DNA of 64,000 nucleotides from Nocardia sp. NBC_01327 (lineage in GTDB: Bacteria > Actinomycetota > Actinomycetes > Mycobacteriales > Mycobacteriaceae), in assembly GCF_035958815.1 (NCBI RefSeq), contig NZ_CP108383.1:2294001-2358000 (forward strand), in the 5' to 3' direction. Positions 16,933 to 24,939 of this stretch are shown piece by piece. The notes under the pieces were generated by a model. The model worked only from the letters and a program-made list of their open reading frames with translations, did no database searches and was not told where the DNA came from. Made by a program: the position numbers and the translations under genes. Numbering within the stretch: position 1 is the first letter of the stretch; each line of letters opens with the position of its first letter.

Positions 16933-17565
16933 GTGGCTCGCAATGTCGACGGCAGGTCCACCTCGACCGGTGAGCTCTCGGCCCGGCGCGAGGCGATCTG
17001 CGCCGCCGCGCTGGACCTCGCCGCCGCGGGCGGCAATCGCGCGGTCACCCACCACGGTGTCGACGACCGCCTCGGCATCGCCCGCGGCTCGACGTCCTAC
17101 TACTACCGCACGCGGCAGGAGCTGTTGCGGGCGGCGGTAATTCATCTCGCCGCCACCTCCCGGCGGGAATTCCAGGCGGCGCAGCAGGCCGCCGAACGGC
17201 AGCCGGTATCGATCGACCGCGCCGCGGATCTCATTGCCGGACAACTCGACCTGCTGCTCGGCCCGCGCCGGCGCGATGCGCTCGCGCGCTACGCCCTGGC
17301 GGCCGATGCCGCGGAGGACGAGGACCTGCGCGATGTCCTCGCGCGCTGCCTGTTCTCGGTGCCCGCGGCCACCGCGCTCATGGCCGCATCGGGCGTCCCG
17401 GATCCCGAGCAGGCCGCGCACGATCTGATCAGCCTGCTCGAGGGGCTGCTGTTCGACCGGCTGTACGGCAGTCGCTCCCGGCTCGGTATCGCGGCCGGCA
17501 CGCCCGCCGGTGTGGCGGATCTGCGCGCTCCGGTCCGGCGCTGGCTCGGTGTCCTGCGGGGATAG
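16933..17565 (+). CDS. TetR family transcriptional regulator
   Basis: A 210-residue TetR protein. The HTH (about residues 18-65) includes REAICAAALDLAAAGGNRAV, then DRLGIARGSTSYYYRTRQEL. The C-terminal domain resembles the TetR_C group with LARYALAADAAEDEDLRDVL. The GTG at 16933 is chosen because GGGAGG lies seven bases upstream; in-frame codons back to 16846 lack such a site. It ends four bases from the convergent TetR gene at 17569. No target is evident. Confidence 0.85.
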   Translation: MARNVDGRSTSTGELSARREAICAAALDLAAAGGNRAVTHHGVDDRLGIARGSTSYYYRTRQELLRAAVIHLAATSRREFQAAQQAAERQPVSIDRAADLIAGQLDLLLGPRRRDALARYALAADAAEDEDLRDVLARCLFSVPAATALMAASGVPDPEQAAHDLISLLEGLLFDRLYGSRSRLGIAAGTPAGVADLRAPVRRWLGVLRG

Positions 17566-17568
17566 CCG

Positions 17569-18150
17569 CTATCGAGCCTTCAGATGGTGGCGCAGCAGCA
17601 CCGCGAGCTGATTGCGGGCATCGTCGAAGGGATGGCTGGATTTGAGGGCGCGGCTCTGCACGATCGCGCCCTCGATGACCGACAGCAGCAGTCCCGACAG
17701 TGAGCAGGCGGCGCCGCGTTCGATACCGGCCGCGACGAGGCCGTCGGCCAGGCGAGCGGTCCATTCGGCGAAGGCCTGGCCCGCGGCCGATTGCAGGGAC
17801 GGATCCAATTCGTCCAGTGCGGCGGCCATCATGAAGGATCCGGCGCGGTAGTCGCTGGATTCGAGTTCGGTGCGCCAGAAGGCGAGCAGTTCGTCCAGCC
17901 AGCCTTCGGGGGAGGGCGCGGCGGGTAGTGCGTCGGCCATGCGGCTGACGTGCGAATACACCACCCGCGACACGATTCGTGCCGCCGCCTCCATCAATTC
18001 GCCCTTGCCGGAGGGGAAGTGCTGATAGAGCGAATTACGTGAGGCATTGCTGCGTTTGAGCAGTTCACTCAACCCGGCGGCGTGCACGCCGTGCTCCTGC
18101 ACCGTGGCGATGGTGCTCGCGATCAATCGAGCACGCGGTCCCGCCGTCAT
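17569..18150 (-). CDS. TetR family repressor divergent from fabH-like gene
   Basis: A 193-residue TetR protein. The HTH (about residues 8-55) includes ARLIASTIATVQEHGVHAAG and RSNASRNSLYQHFPSGKGEL; the C-terminal part (PEGWLDELLAFWRTELESSD and following) matches the LmrA/YxaF-type TetR_C domain. The ATG at 18150 is preceded by GGAGGAA at ideal spacing; in-frame codons further upstream run into the operator region. Two palindromic operators at 18191-18236 lie between it and the ketosynthase gene, so it probably represses both itself and that gene. Confidence 0.88.
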   Translation of the reverse strand: MTAGPRARLIASTIATVQEHGVHAAGLSELLKRSNASRNSLYQHFPSGKGELMEAAARIVSRVVYSHVSRMADALPAAPSPEGWLDELLAFWRTELESSDYRAGSFMMAAALDELDPSLQSAAGQAFAEWTARLADGLVAAGIERGAACSLSGLLLSVIEGAIVQSRALKSSHPFDDARNQLAVLLRHHLKAR

Positions 18151-18190
18151 CGAAGTTCCTCCAACCCTTGCTGCTCTTGCTCTTGCGTGC

Positions 18191-18236
18191 ACCGATCGGT
18201 TCATGTTAGACCTATGCTTGTGAACCGATCGGTTCA
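18191..18236. promoter_or_regulatory. Two TetR operator palindromes upstream of the fabH-like gene
   Basis: TGAACCGATCGGTTCA at 18221-18236 is a perfect 16-bp palindrome; a second, one-sided copy, ACCGATCGGTTCA, lies at 18191-18203. AACCGATCGGTT is a common core for TetR/AcrR repressors. The sites lie between the divergent TetR and ketosynthase start codons, the second only 15 bases before the latter. Confidence 0.7.
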
Positions 18237-18251
18237 TATCGAGAGGATGTC

Positions 18252-19289
18252 ATGCCCGCCCAAATCACCACCGCCGCTCCGGTCGCCCACGCAGCGCTTC
18301 TCGGTCTCGGTGTGTACCGGCCGCGCCGAGTTGTCCCGAATGCCGAAATCGTCGATCGCATCGACTCCTCCGACGAATGGATCAGAACCCGCTCCGGCAT
18401 TGCCGCGCGCGGGTGGGCCGAACCCGACGAAACCATCGTCGCCATGAGCACCGCCGCCGCGCGTGACGCGCTTGCCGCCGCCGGGATTCCCGCCGAGCAG
18501 GTCGACGCGGTCATTCTGGCCACGTCCTCGCAGATGGTGCTCGGACCCTCGGCCGGCGCGGTGGTCGCCACCGAACTCGGTATGCAGGACACCGCCGCCT
18601 TCGACGTGTCGGCCGGCTGCGCGGGCTTCTGCTACGCCCTGGCCAATGCCGCGAATCTCGTGCGCGCGGGCCAGGCCCGGAACGTGCTGGTGATCGGCGT
18701 CGAACGGCTCTCCGATCTGCTCGACCCCACCGACCGGACCTGCGCCTTCATCTTCGCCGACGGCGCGGGTGCGGCCGTGGTGGGACCGTCCCAGGTCGAG
18801 GGCATCGGCCCGGTGGCCTGGGGCTCCGACGGCAGCCAGACCTCGGCCATCAAGCAGGACAAGGACTTCGCGCAGTACTTCGCCGAGGTCGCGGCGGCCG
18901 AGGCCGTCGGCGGCACCACCGAGCGGCCGTACATCCGCATGAACGGCACCGCGGTATTCCGCTGGGCCGTCACGTTTTTGGAGAAGGCGTGCCGTGATGC
19001 GCTGGATCGCGCGGGTGTCGGGGTGGAGGATCTCGACGCCTTCGTACCGCACCAGGCCAACAGCCGCATTACCGATGCGCTGACCCGTGCGCTGGGAATG
19101 CCCGACACCGTGGCGGTGGCCCGGGACATTGTCGAAACGGGAAATACCAGTGCCGCTTCGATTCCCATGGCGATGGAGCAGCTGCTGCGCTCCGGGGAAG
19201 CCAAGGCGGGCGATACGGCGCTGCTGCTCGGCTTCGGCGCCGGACTGGCCTATGCGGGTCAGGTCGTGCGATTGCCCGCCATCGGCTGA
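18252..19289 (+). CDS. Beta-ketoacyl-ACP synthase III (FabH-like)
   Basis: A condensing enzyme that joins an acyl-CoA starter to malonyl-ACP or a related extender. The 345-residue protein has the full catalytic triad: Cys123 in SAGCAGF, His267 in PHQANSRI and Asn298 in GNTSAASIP. The ATG at 18252 follows GAGAGG. It stands alone under a TetR-controlled promoter instead of in a fatty-acid operon, which suggests an inducible or specialised role (for example lipid detoxification or a secondary metabolite) and not the housekeeping FabH. Starter specificity cannot be told. Confidence 0.88.
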   Translation: MPAQITTAAPVAHAALLGLGVYRPRRVVPNAEIVDRIDSSDEWIRTRSGIAARGWAEPDETIVAMSTAAARDALAAAGIPAEQVDAVILATSSQMVLGPSAGAVVATELGMQDTAAFDVSAGCAGFCYALANAANLVRAGQARNVLVIGVERLSDLLDPTDRTCAFIFADGAGAAVVGPSQVEGIGPVAWGSDGSQTSAIKQDKDFAQYFAEVAAAEAVGGTTERPYIRMNGTAVFRWAVTFLEKACRDALDRAGVGVEDLDAFVPHQANSRITDALTRALGMPDTVAVARDIVETGNTSAASIPMAMEQLLRSGEAKAGDTALLLGFGAGLAYAGQVVRLPAIG

Positions 19290-19297
19290 GCCGGACG

Positions 19298-19336
19298 ACT
19301 CCTGCTCGCCGCGGTGCTACCCAGGCGAGCAGGAGT
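19298..19336. terminator. Bidirectional terminator hairpin
   Basis: ACTCCTGCTCGCC (19298-19310) and GGCGAGCAGGAGT (19324-19336) form a perfect 13-bp stem with a 13-base loop. It lies between the ends of two convergent genes, the place expected for a shared terminator. No long T tract is present. Confidence 0.7.
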
Positions 19337-19344
19337 GGGTGCGC

Positions 19345-19959
19345 TTACTGCTCGTCCTGCGGCAGCTGGCCTTTCACGGCGTCGTAGGCGACCGGTGCGG
19401 GCGCGGCCGTCGGGCCGTACACCAGGTGCAGGACGCCCGTCTCGAACGCCTGCGAGGAGATCAGGCGCAGGGGGATGGACTCGCCCTCGCCGAACAGTCG
19501 CAGACCGCTGCGCAGCGCGACCGGGTGCACCAGCAGATGCAGTTCGTCGATCAGTCCGGCGGCCAGCAATTGCACGACGATGGACGGCGAACCGCTCATG
19601 CCGATATCCGTCGCACCCGGCTGCTGCTTCAGCTCGGTGACGGCCTCGACCAGTTCGCCCTTCAACTGCTCGGAATTGCGCCAGGTCAATTCCAGATCCT
19701 GATGTGAGACAACGATTTTCCGGGCATCGCCCAGCGCCGCCGCCATGCCCGCATCCGCGCCGCCCGCGGCCTCCCGCTCCGGCCAGGAGTCCGCGAAGCC
19801 CTCATAGGTGGTGCGGCCCAGCAGCAGTGTGTCCGCGCCCATCAGCTGAGCGCCAACCGCGGCGCCCATCTCGTCGTTGAAATACGGGAAATGCCAGTCC
19901 TGGGGCTCGCCGATAACACCGTCGAGCGAGATGAACAGTCCAGCCGTGATCTTGCGCAT
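19345..19959 (-). CDS. Dihydrofolate reductase-like (RibD C-terminal) protein
   Basis: A 204-residue protein of the RibD_C/DHFR-like fold. It begins RKITAGLFISLDGVIGEP, has the nucleotide-binding pattern LMGADTLLLGRTTYEGFADS, and ends with the strand region GLIDELHLLVHPVALRSG. Family members bind NADPH, but most stand-alone actinobacterial copies have no proven substrate. The ATG at 19959 follows AGGAGA; an ATG at 19995 lacks a site. It is the distal gene after the NmrA-like gene, only 32 bases away, and may be part of that operon. Confidence 0.82.
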   Translation of the reverse strand: MRKITAGLFISLDGVIGEPQDWHFPYFNDEMGAAVGAQLMGADTLLLGRTTYEGFADSWPEREAAGGADAGMAAALGDARKIVVSHQDLELTWRNSEQLKGELVEAVTELKQQPGATDIGMSGSPSIVVQLLAAGLIDELHLLVHPVALRSGLRLFGEGESIPLRLISSQAFETGVLHLVYGPTAAPAPVAYDAVKGQLPQDEQ

Positions 19960-19991
19960 CGAATCTCTCCTGTTTCGTACCGTTTGTACTG

Positions 19992-20891
19992 TCACAGGTA
20001 AGACGGCGGCCGATCCGGAAATTCATCGCGCTCGAACAGGCCCGATTCCCGGCTTTCGGTGAGGAAGGCCTCCAGGGTGCGCGGCGGCTGGCCGAGCAGG
20101 CGGGTGACGGTATCGGTGGGGTGCTCCGGGCGGGTGCGTGCCAGCTGCTGGATTTCCATCACGTGCGTGGCCAGCCAGAGTGGCATATGGGCCTGGTCGA
20201 GGAGGGTCTGCCGGAAGTCGGTGGGTGGCAGGTCCACGTAGTGGATCCGCCGGTCCAGCAGGCGGCTGAGCAGCTCGGCCAACTTCGGGTGGCTGAAGGT
20301 CTCCGAACCCGTGAGTGTGTATGTGCCCCTGCTGATCTCGGGACGTGTCAGCACCTCTGCGGCGACATCACCGATATCGCGGCAGTCGATGTAATTGCAT
20401 GCCGCATCGCGCATGGCGCCGACGATGATGCCCTGCTGGATGGTCGGAGCAAGGGTGAGCAGCTTCTGCATGAAGGCGTAGGGCCGCAGGATCGTGTGAT
20501 CGATGCCGGACCTGAGCAGGTGCTGTTCGATGGCGTAGTGCCAGCGCGAGATGACAACGGGGGAGTCGGGTTCGGCGGCGGGCGCGGAGATCTTCACAAT
20601 GTGCTCGATACCGCAGTGTGCGGCGAGATCGATGACACGGCTTTCGAATTCGACCTGCCGGGGGCCGTTGGTCATGGTGAGAAACAACTGCCGCACATCG
20701 GCGAAGGCGTTGCGCAGGGAGGCCGGATCGGCGGCATCGGCCCATCGGACATCCACCGGGATTGCCGCCGGCAGTTCCGCGCGCAGGCGTTCCGGTTCGC
20801 GGGTCAGTGCGCGGCACGGCACGCGGAGGTCCGTCAGCCGCCGCAGTAGCGCACCGCCGGTGCTGCCGGATGCTCCCATGATCGCGATCAC
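19992..20891 (-). CDS. NmrA-like NAD(P)H-binding oxidoreductase
   Basis: A 299-residue atypical short-chain dehydrogenase. The dinucleotide-binding motif GASGSTGGALLRRL is at the N-terminus; the SDR Tyr-x3-Lys catalytic pair is absent, as is usual for NmrA/azoreductase-like proteins. The PAAEPDSPVVISRWHYAIEQ tract is typical of the family. The GTG at 20891 has AAAGGAAA upstream and overlaps the stop of the preceding membrane gene by four bases, so the two are translationally coupled. The MarR operator upstream of that gene probably controls both. Substrate unknown; a quinone or redox sensing role is possible. Confidence 0.82.
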   Translation of the reverse strand: MIAIMGASGSTGGALLRRLTDLRVPCRALTREPERLRAELPAAIPVDVRWADAADPASLRNAFADVRQLFLTMTNGPRQVEFESRVIDLAAHCGIEHIVKISAPAAEPDSPVVISRWHYAIEQHLLRSGIDHTILRPYAFMQKLLTLAPTIQQGIIVGAMRDAACNYIDCRDIGDVAAEVLTRPEISRGTYTLTGSETFSHPKLAELLSRLLDRRIHYVDLPPTDFRQTLLDQAHMPLWLATHVMEIQQLARTRPEHPTDTVTRLLGQPPRTLEAFLTESRESGLFERDEFPDRPPSYL

Positions 20892-21343
20892 GACATTTCC
20901 TTTCGATGAGCCGGTTTGCGTTGTGCCGGTCTGATTTTCGGCGTCTGCGCCGCACGCCAGCGCCAGGTTGTGATGAGGGCTGCCAGTGCCGCGGCGATCG
21001 GGAAGTCGATTCGAATCCGGTCGGGTAGGAGCGGCCATGAGTGCGTCGCGAACAACGCGCTCAGCTCGGCGAGCGCCGCCGCGGTGACCGTGAACCCCGC
21101 GACCAGGCACACTCGCGGGAGGCGCAGCAGCCATGGACGCCGGGATCCGAAGCGCTGCAACCAGGCTCCGGCCAGTACGGCGACGAGCGCCGAGGCGCCC
21201 GCGATCGAGGTGAGTGCCGCGATGACGAGATCGGTTCGCCCGGTGGCGATTCCGCCGATGCCCGCGCACAGGGCCGGGGCCGCGTAGGCGAAGAGGGCTT
21301 CTTGCCACAGCTGGAAGCGGGGTGGGGCCACAACCTCGATCAT
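20888..21343 (-). CDS. Small four-helix membrane protein
   Basis: A 151-residue integral membrane protein with about four hydrophobic segments (ALFAYAAPALCAGIGGIA; LVIAALTSIAGASALVAVLA; VCLVAGFTVTAAALAELSAL; IDFPIAAALAALITTW) and a basic C-terminal tail. It resembles actinobacterial proteins often paired with NAD(P)H-binding genes; function unknown. It leads an operon with the NmrA-like gene (4-base overlap). A perfect MarR-type palindrome lies five bases before its ATG. Confidence 0.75.
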   Translation of the reverse strand: MIEVVAPPRFQLWQEALFAYAAPALCAGIGGIATGRTDLVIAALTSIAGASALVAVLAGAWLQRFGSRRPWLLRLPRVCLVAGFTVTAAALAELSALFATHSWPLLPDRIRIDFPIAAALAALITTWRWRAAQTPKIRPAQRKPAHRKEMS

Positions 21344-21345
21344 TT

Positions 21346-21368
21346 AATTAGGATCCTAACTATATGGG
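21346..21368 (-). promoter_or_regulatory. MarR-type operator and promoter of the membrane protein/NmrA operon
   Basis: TTAGGATCCTAA (21348-21359) is a perfect 12-bp palindrome directly before the ATG at 21343. On the minus strand it is preceded by TATAGT, which could be the -10 box, so the transcript would be nearly leaderless. ATAGTTAGG is shared with the region before the marR gene (21952-21972). Confidence 0.6.
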
Positions 21369-21424
21369 CATGATTCAGGCAGGGATTCTCCATGCGGTGT
21401 ACCGGTGGGGAATGCCCGCTCAGT

Positions 21425-21949
21425 TCAGGGGGCGGTCAGCGCGCCGATGCCCTCGGTGATGCGGCCGAGCAGTTCGAGGAAGGTCGTGCGCTCCTGCGGG
21501 CTGAGCCCGCTCACCATGGCTTGCAGGCGGCCGAAATGTTCGGGCGCGATATCCCGCATCTTCTGCGCGCCCCGGGCGGTGAGGACGACCACCACGGCGC
21601 GGCCGTCCTCGGCCGAGGGGCGCCTGAGTACGAGCCCCTCCTGTTCCAGGCTGTCTATCAGGCCGGTTACCGTCGCCCGGGTCACCCCGAGGCTCGCCGC
21701 CAGCTGCGACGGCGACTTCTCGCCGGCGCTGTCCTCGAGATCGGCGAGCATCCGATAGCGTCCGGTAGACAGGCCGAACCGGGCGAAATGCGCCTCGGTG
21801 GCCTGCCCGAGCCGGGCGCCGGTGGCCAGCAGGCGCACCGCGACGAGCACCGCGCGCGGGTCGGCCTCGGACTCCAGTCCATAGCGCCGCAGCTGCTGCC
21901 GCGCCTGGTCCAGAGTGGGTGTGTCGATACCCGCCGCTTCGGTCGCCAT
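21425..21949 (-). CDS. MarR family transcriptional regulator
   Basis: A 174-residue winged-helix regulator. The HTH and wing (about residues 60-130) include KSPSQLAASLGVTRATVTGL, then IDSLEQEGLVLRRPSAEDGR, the usual MarR wing with DxR; helical dimerisation segments flank it. The ATG at 21949 puts these parts in the normal place; codons upstream would read through the operator. It lies just after the membrane protein/NmrA operon in the same direction and shares an operator-like promoter with it, so it probably represses both. Confidence 0.88.
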   Translation of the reverse strand: MATEAAGIDTPTLDQARQQLRRYGLESEADPRAVLVAVRLLATGARLGQATEAHFARFGLSTGRYRMLADLEDSAGEKSPSQLAASLGVTRATVTGLIDSLEQEGLVLRRPSAEDGRAVVVVLTARGAQKMRDIAPEHFGRLQAMVSGLSPQERTTFLELLGRITEGIGALTAP

Positions 21950-21951
21950 GA

Positions 21952-21972
21952 ATCTAATATGGAGCCTAACTA
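21952..21972 (-). promoter_or_regulatory. Operator and promoter of the marR-type gene
   Basis: On the minus strand the sequence reads ATAGTTAGGCTCC and then ATATTAGATTC directly before the ATG at 21949. The ATAGTTAGGxTCC part is the same as before the membrane gene at 21343, and TTAG recurs on the distal side, so a shared MarR site overlapping a -10 box is likely. Confidence 0.5.
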
Positions 21973-21980
21973 TCCTGCCG

Positions 21981-23498
21981 TCAAGCTTCGGCCCGGCCTT
22001 CGTGGTGCGGCTCATAATCGCCCCGGAGTCGTCCCGGCCACTCCGGTTCGCGGCCGTCGCCCATCATCGGACGGACCGGCAGTCGCGGAGTGTTCATACC
22101 GGGCGGAGGAGCGACCCGCTGCGCCGGATTGCGCGGCGGAGGGTTTCGCGGTGCGGGAGGGACGCGCGGCGGGGGAGGGGTGCGCGGCGCGGTCGGCGTC
22201 AATGCCGGGGACGGCGCCGGGAAACCGAGATCGTAGGCGGATTCGGCATGCTCGGCCTCGTCGATGCCGCTCGCCTCGGCCTCGTGATCCACGCGGAAAC
22301 CTATGAGCTTGTTGATGATCCAGCCCAGAATGTACGTGGCCACGAACGAATACCCCAGTACCGCGAAGGCGGCGATCGCCTGCCGCTGCAACTGGGTCCA
22401 GCCGCCGCCGAACAGCAGGCCGTTGCCGCCCCCGGAATTCACCGAGGCATCGGCGAAGAACCCGATGAGCAGCGTGCCCACCAGTCCGCCGACCAGATGA
22501 ACGCCGACGACGTCGAGCGAATCGTCATAGCCGAAGACGAATTTCAGCCCCACCGCCAGCGCGCAGCACACACCGGCGGCGATCCCGATCGCCAGTGCGC
22601 CGATGCTGCCGACGAATCCGCACGCGGGCGTGACCGCCACCAGCCCGGCCACCGCACCGGACGCGGCGCCCAGCGTGGTCGGGCGGCCATCGCGCAACTG
22701 CTCGACAATGATCCAGGCCAGCGAGGCCACGCCCGTGGCAATGGTGGTGTTCGTGAAGGCCGTTGCCGCGAGATCGCCTGCGGCCAAGGCCGATCCGGCA
22801 TTGAATCCGTACCAGCCGAACCACAGCAGCGAGGCGCCGAGCAGGGTGAAGGGCACATTGTGCGGCCGGGGAATGCTCCGCGGCCAGCCGTGCCGGTTGC
22901 CGATCACCAGCACCATGGCCAAGGCGGCCGCACCGGCATTGATATGCACCGCGGTACCGCCCGCGAAGTCGAATGCCTTCAGCCGGTTGTCGATCCACCC
23001 GCCCACATCCGAGGAATTTCCCGCGCTATCGGTGTTCGTGAACCCGCTCGCACTGAAAACCCAGTGCGCCACCGGGAAATACACCACGGTGGTCCAGGCC
23101 ACGATGAACACCATCCACGCCCAGAACTTCGCCCGTCCCGCGATCGCGCCCGAAATCAGGGCGGTGGTGATGACGGCGAACATCAACTGGAACATGACGA
23201 ACGCCATGGTCGGAATCTGATGCCCGGCGGGACCCGACAGCGTGCCCTGCGTATTTCGCAGGAACGCATGCGTCATCCGGCCCACCAGGCCCTGATACGC
23301 ATCATTTCCGAACGACTCGCTGTAGCCGTACAGCAGCCACAGCGTCGTCACCGCCCCCAAACAGATGAAGTTCATCATCAGCATGTTCAGGACGCTCTTG
23401 CCGCCGACCATGCCGCCGTAGAAGAAAGCCAGCCCCGGCGTCATCAGCATGACGAGTGCCGCACTTGCCAGCACCCACGCCGTATCTCCCGAATTCAC
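21981..23498 (-). CDS. amt: Ammonium transporter (Amt family)
   Basis: A 505-residue membrane channel for ammonia/ammonium with about eleven membrane segments. Family patterns include MTPGLAFFYGGMV, a central region with AGGTAVHINAGAAALA carrying the first pore histidine, and the later GVHLVGGLVGTLLIGFF with the second. The C-terminal cytoplasmic tail (about 100 residues) is extended and Pro/Arg-rich after the region that contacts GlnK. The GTG at 23498 follows GAGG. No glnK or glnD follows, unlike many actinobacterial amt operons. Confidence 0.95.
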   Translation of the reverse strand: MNSGDTAWVLASAALVMLMTPGLAFFYGGMVGGKSVLNMLMMNFICLGAVTTLWLLYGYSESFGNDAYQGLVGRMTHAFLRNTQGTLSGPAGHQIPTMAFVMFQLMFAVITTALISGAIAGRAKFWAWMVFIVAWTTVVYFPVAHWVFSASGFTNTDSAGNSSDVGGWIDNRLKAFDFAGGTAVHINAGAAALAMVLVIGNRHGWPRSIPRPHNVPFTLLGASLLWFGWYGFNAGSALAAGDLAATAFTNTTIATGVASLAWIIVEQLRDGRPTTLGAASGAVAGLVAVTPACGFVGSIGALAIGIAAGVCCALAVGLKFVFGYDDSLDVVGVHLVGGLVGTLLIGFFADASVNSGGGNGLLFGGGWTQLQRQAIAAFAVLGYSFVATYILGWIINKLIGFRVDHEAEASGIDEAEHAESAYDLGFPAPSPALTPTAPRTPPPPRVPPAPRNPPPRNPAQRVAPPPGMNTPRLPVRPMMGDGREPEWPGRLRGDYEPHHEGRAEA

Positions 23499-23692
23499 AC
23501 TCGTACCTCATTACTCAACGGGATTCGCGTGAAGCATCGAGAGTGACTGTTTCGCGCAGGCGGCCGATCGTGTTTCGGCTCAGTGAATTCCCGCCGCGTC
23601 CGAATTTTCTCCGATCTGCGCCGCCGCGACCGGAGCCTGCGGCCGAGCGCCCAGCAGCAGACACGAGCCGATGCCGATCACCAGAATCGCCG

Positions 23693-24280
23693 ATGGCAGC
23701 ACCACTGGAAGCGGTTCTGGAGCAGCGCATCGAGCGGCTCACCGTGCTGGCGGTCGACTTTCGCACACTCCCGGATTCTGGGGTCGCGTTCTTCGATTTC
23801 TGTGTCGAGGTGATCGCTTCTGCGCCTGCGGAGGACGCCCCGTGTGATCTGCTGTCTCTCGCCGACGGCTGGCCGCGTGCGCGGGTGCACGGCGCCGGGG
23901 TGCGATTCCGGCAGGCGGTGACCCTGCTGCTGGCGGCCGCCCAGCGGGACGGTGCGGTTCGGCCGGATGTCCTCGTAACCGATGTGGTCGCGATCTTCAC
24001 CGCCTGCGCGACCGTCCAGCGTCTGCACGATCAGGCCGCACCGATCGGCCGGACTACGGCGCTCATCTTGGATTCCTTGCGCGCCGAAAGGCCTTCGGCC
24101 GCAACGCTGAGCGCGATCTCGGCCCCGGAATCCCCGGTTGCGGACGGCTGTCGGAGTTGTGGGCGTGAGCTCTCGCGGGCGGGGACCGGCCGGCGGCCGC
24201 GGTACTGCTCGCCGGCCTGTCGCCAGCGGGCGCACCGCGAGCGCGCGCGGCTGTCGTCTGGTTCTTCTACCGTTGCGTGA
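23693..24280 (+). CDS. TetR C-terminal domain protein without HTH, fused to a zinc finger
   Basis: A 195-residue protein. It begins with PLEAVLEQRIERLTVLA, the tract that in SbtR-type TetR regulators comes directly after the HTH tail, and continues with a TetR C-terminal helical domain (to about residue 135). After a linker comes CRSCGRELSRAG, then RYCSPACRQRAHRERAR, a four-cysteine zinc finger common at the end of actinobacterial regulators. The DNA-binding HTH is missing; the 194 bases upstream encode nothing similar in any frame. The gene is either N-terminally truncated or a ligand-binding protein that relies on the zinc finger. Confidence 0.6.
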   Translation: MAAPLEAVLEQRIERLTVLAVDFRTLPDSGVAFFDFCVEVIASAPAEDAPCDLLSLADGWPRARVHGAGVRFRQAVTLLLAAAQRDGAVRPDVLVTDVVAIFTACATVQRLHDQAAPIGRTTALILDSLRAERPSAATLSAISAPESPVADGCRSCGRELSRAGTGRRPRYCSPACRQRAHRERARLSSGSSTVA

Positions 24281-24332
24281 CAGTGGATTTGGAGTGCGGG
24301 CGGACCAAAGTCGGCTCGGAGGGTTTACGTGA

Positions 24333-24596
24333 TTACGGGCTCGGCTGCGGGACGTTCACGTGGCAGTCGCCGATCTTGGGATTCATGCCGAGGTAGTTGA
24401 GTGGTCCGGCGATGATGGTCACCGCGATGGTGCTGGTGCTCGCGCAATTGGTGGGCGCGCTGTCGTAGTAATGCCGCTGGCCACCGGCAATGGCGCCGAC
24501 GATCAGCCAGGCCAGTACCAGCACCATGAAGATGCTGCTCACTCCCGATCGACTGGCTCCGCGCGCACGCCAGCCGTCGTTTGCGTATTCTCTCAT
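24333..24596 (-). CDS. Small single-span membrane protein, conserved near SigB/F genes
   Basis: An 87-residue protein: a basic N-terminal region, one membrane helix (SSIFMVLVLAWLIVGAIAGG) and an outer part with two cysteines (NCAST and GDCHVNV) that could form a disulfide. The tract TIAVTIIAGPLNYLGMNPKI is the recognisable part of a Corynebacteriales hypothetical family. The ATG at 24596 has GGAG and GGGAAA upstream. Function unknown. Confidence 0.65.
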   Translation of the reverse strand: MREYANDGWRARGASRSGVSSIFMVLVLAWLIVGAIAGGQRHYYDSAPTNCASTSTIAVTIIAGPLNYLGMNPKIGDCHVNVPQPSP

Positions 24597-24939
24597 TTTC
24601 CCAACTCCGGGTAGTCGAATGTTGTACCGCGAGTGACGATTTCGTAGAGAAATCGGCACTCGGCGCATACTCCGGACCCTGTGATCCCGATATGAGCGGG
24701 GGCGGATCTGCTACCCCCCAAGTAGACGCCTCCGGGGTCGTGGTGTCAACAGTGTAGGTCTACAACTGACGGACTTGGTTCAACAATGTAGGTCTACGGT
24801 GTTGACGTTCCGTTGTCGAGGGCGTCTACTGAAAGGTGCCACCGATCCGAACGAAGGATTCGTGGACCGCGATGATCATCACTGCTGATGTTCGGGTACT
24901 GGGCCACCGCCGATTTCTCCCGGATCGAGGCACCACCAA
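24597..24939. promoter_or_regulatory. Divergent control region before the sigma factor gene
   Basis: This 343-base gap holds no gene. It contains two near-identical 20-bp sites, 24746-24765 and 24780-24799, each centred on GTAGGTCTAC, a palindrome apart from its two central bases (GTAG/CTAC arms), 34 bp apart. They are flanked by a perfect 10-bp inverted repeat, AGTAGACGCC at 24721-24730 and GGCGTCTACT at 24821-24830. The layout suggests a cooperatively bound repressor; BlaI/CopY-type sites share the GTAG/CTAC style, but no such regulator is encoded nearby. Confidence 0.55.

Noticed and set aside
23456..23692. N-terminal extension of the TetR C-terminal/zinc-finger protein
   Set aside because: The extra 79 residues are Pro/Arg-rich and overlap the start region of the divergent amt gene; they contain no HTH.
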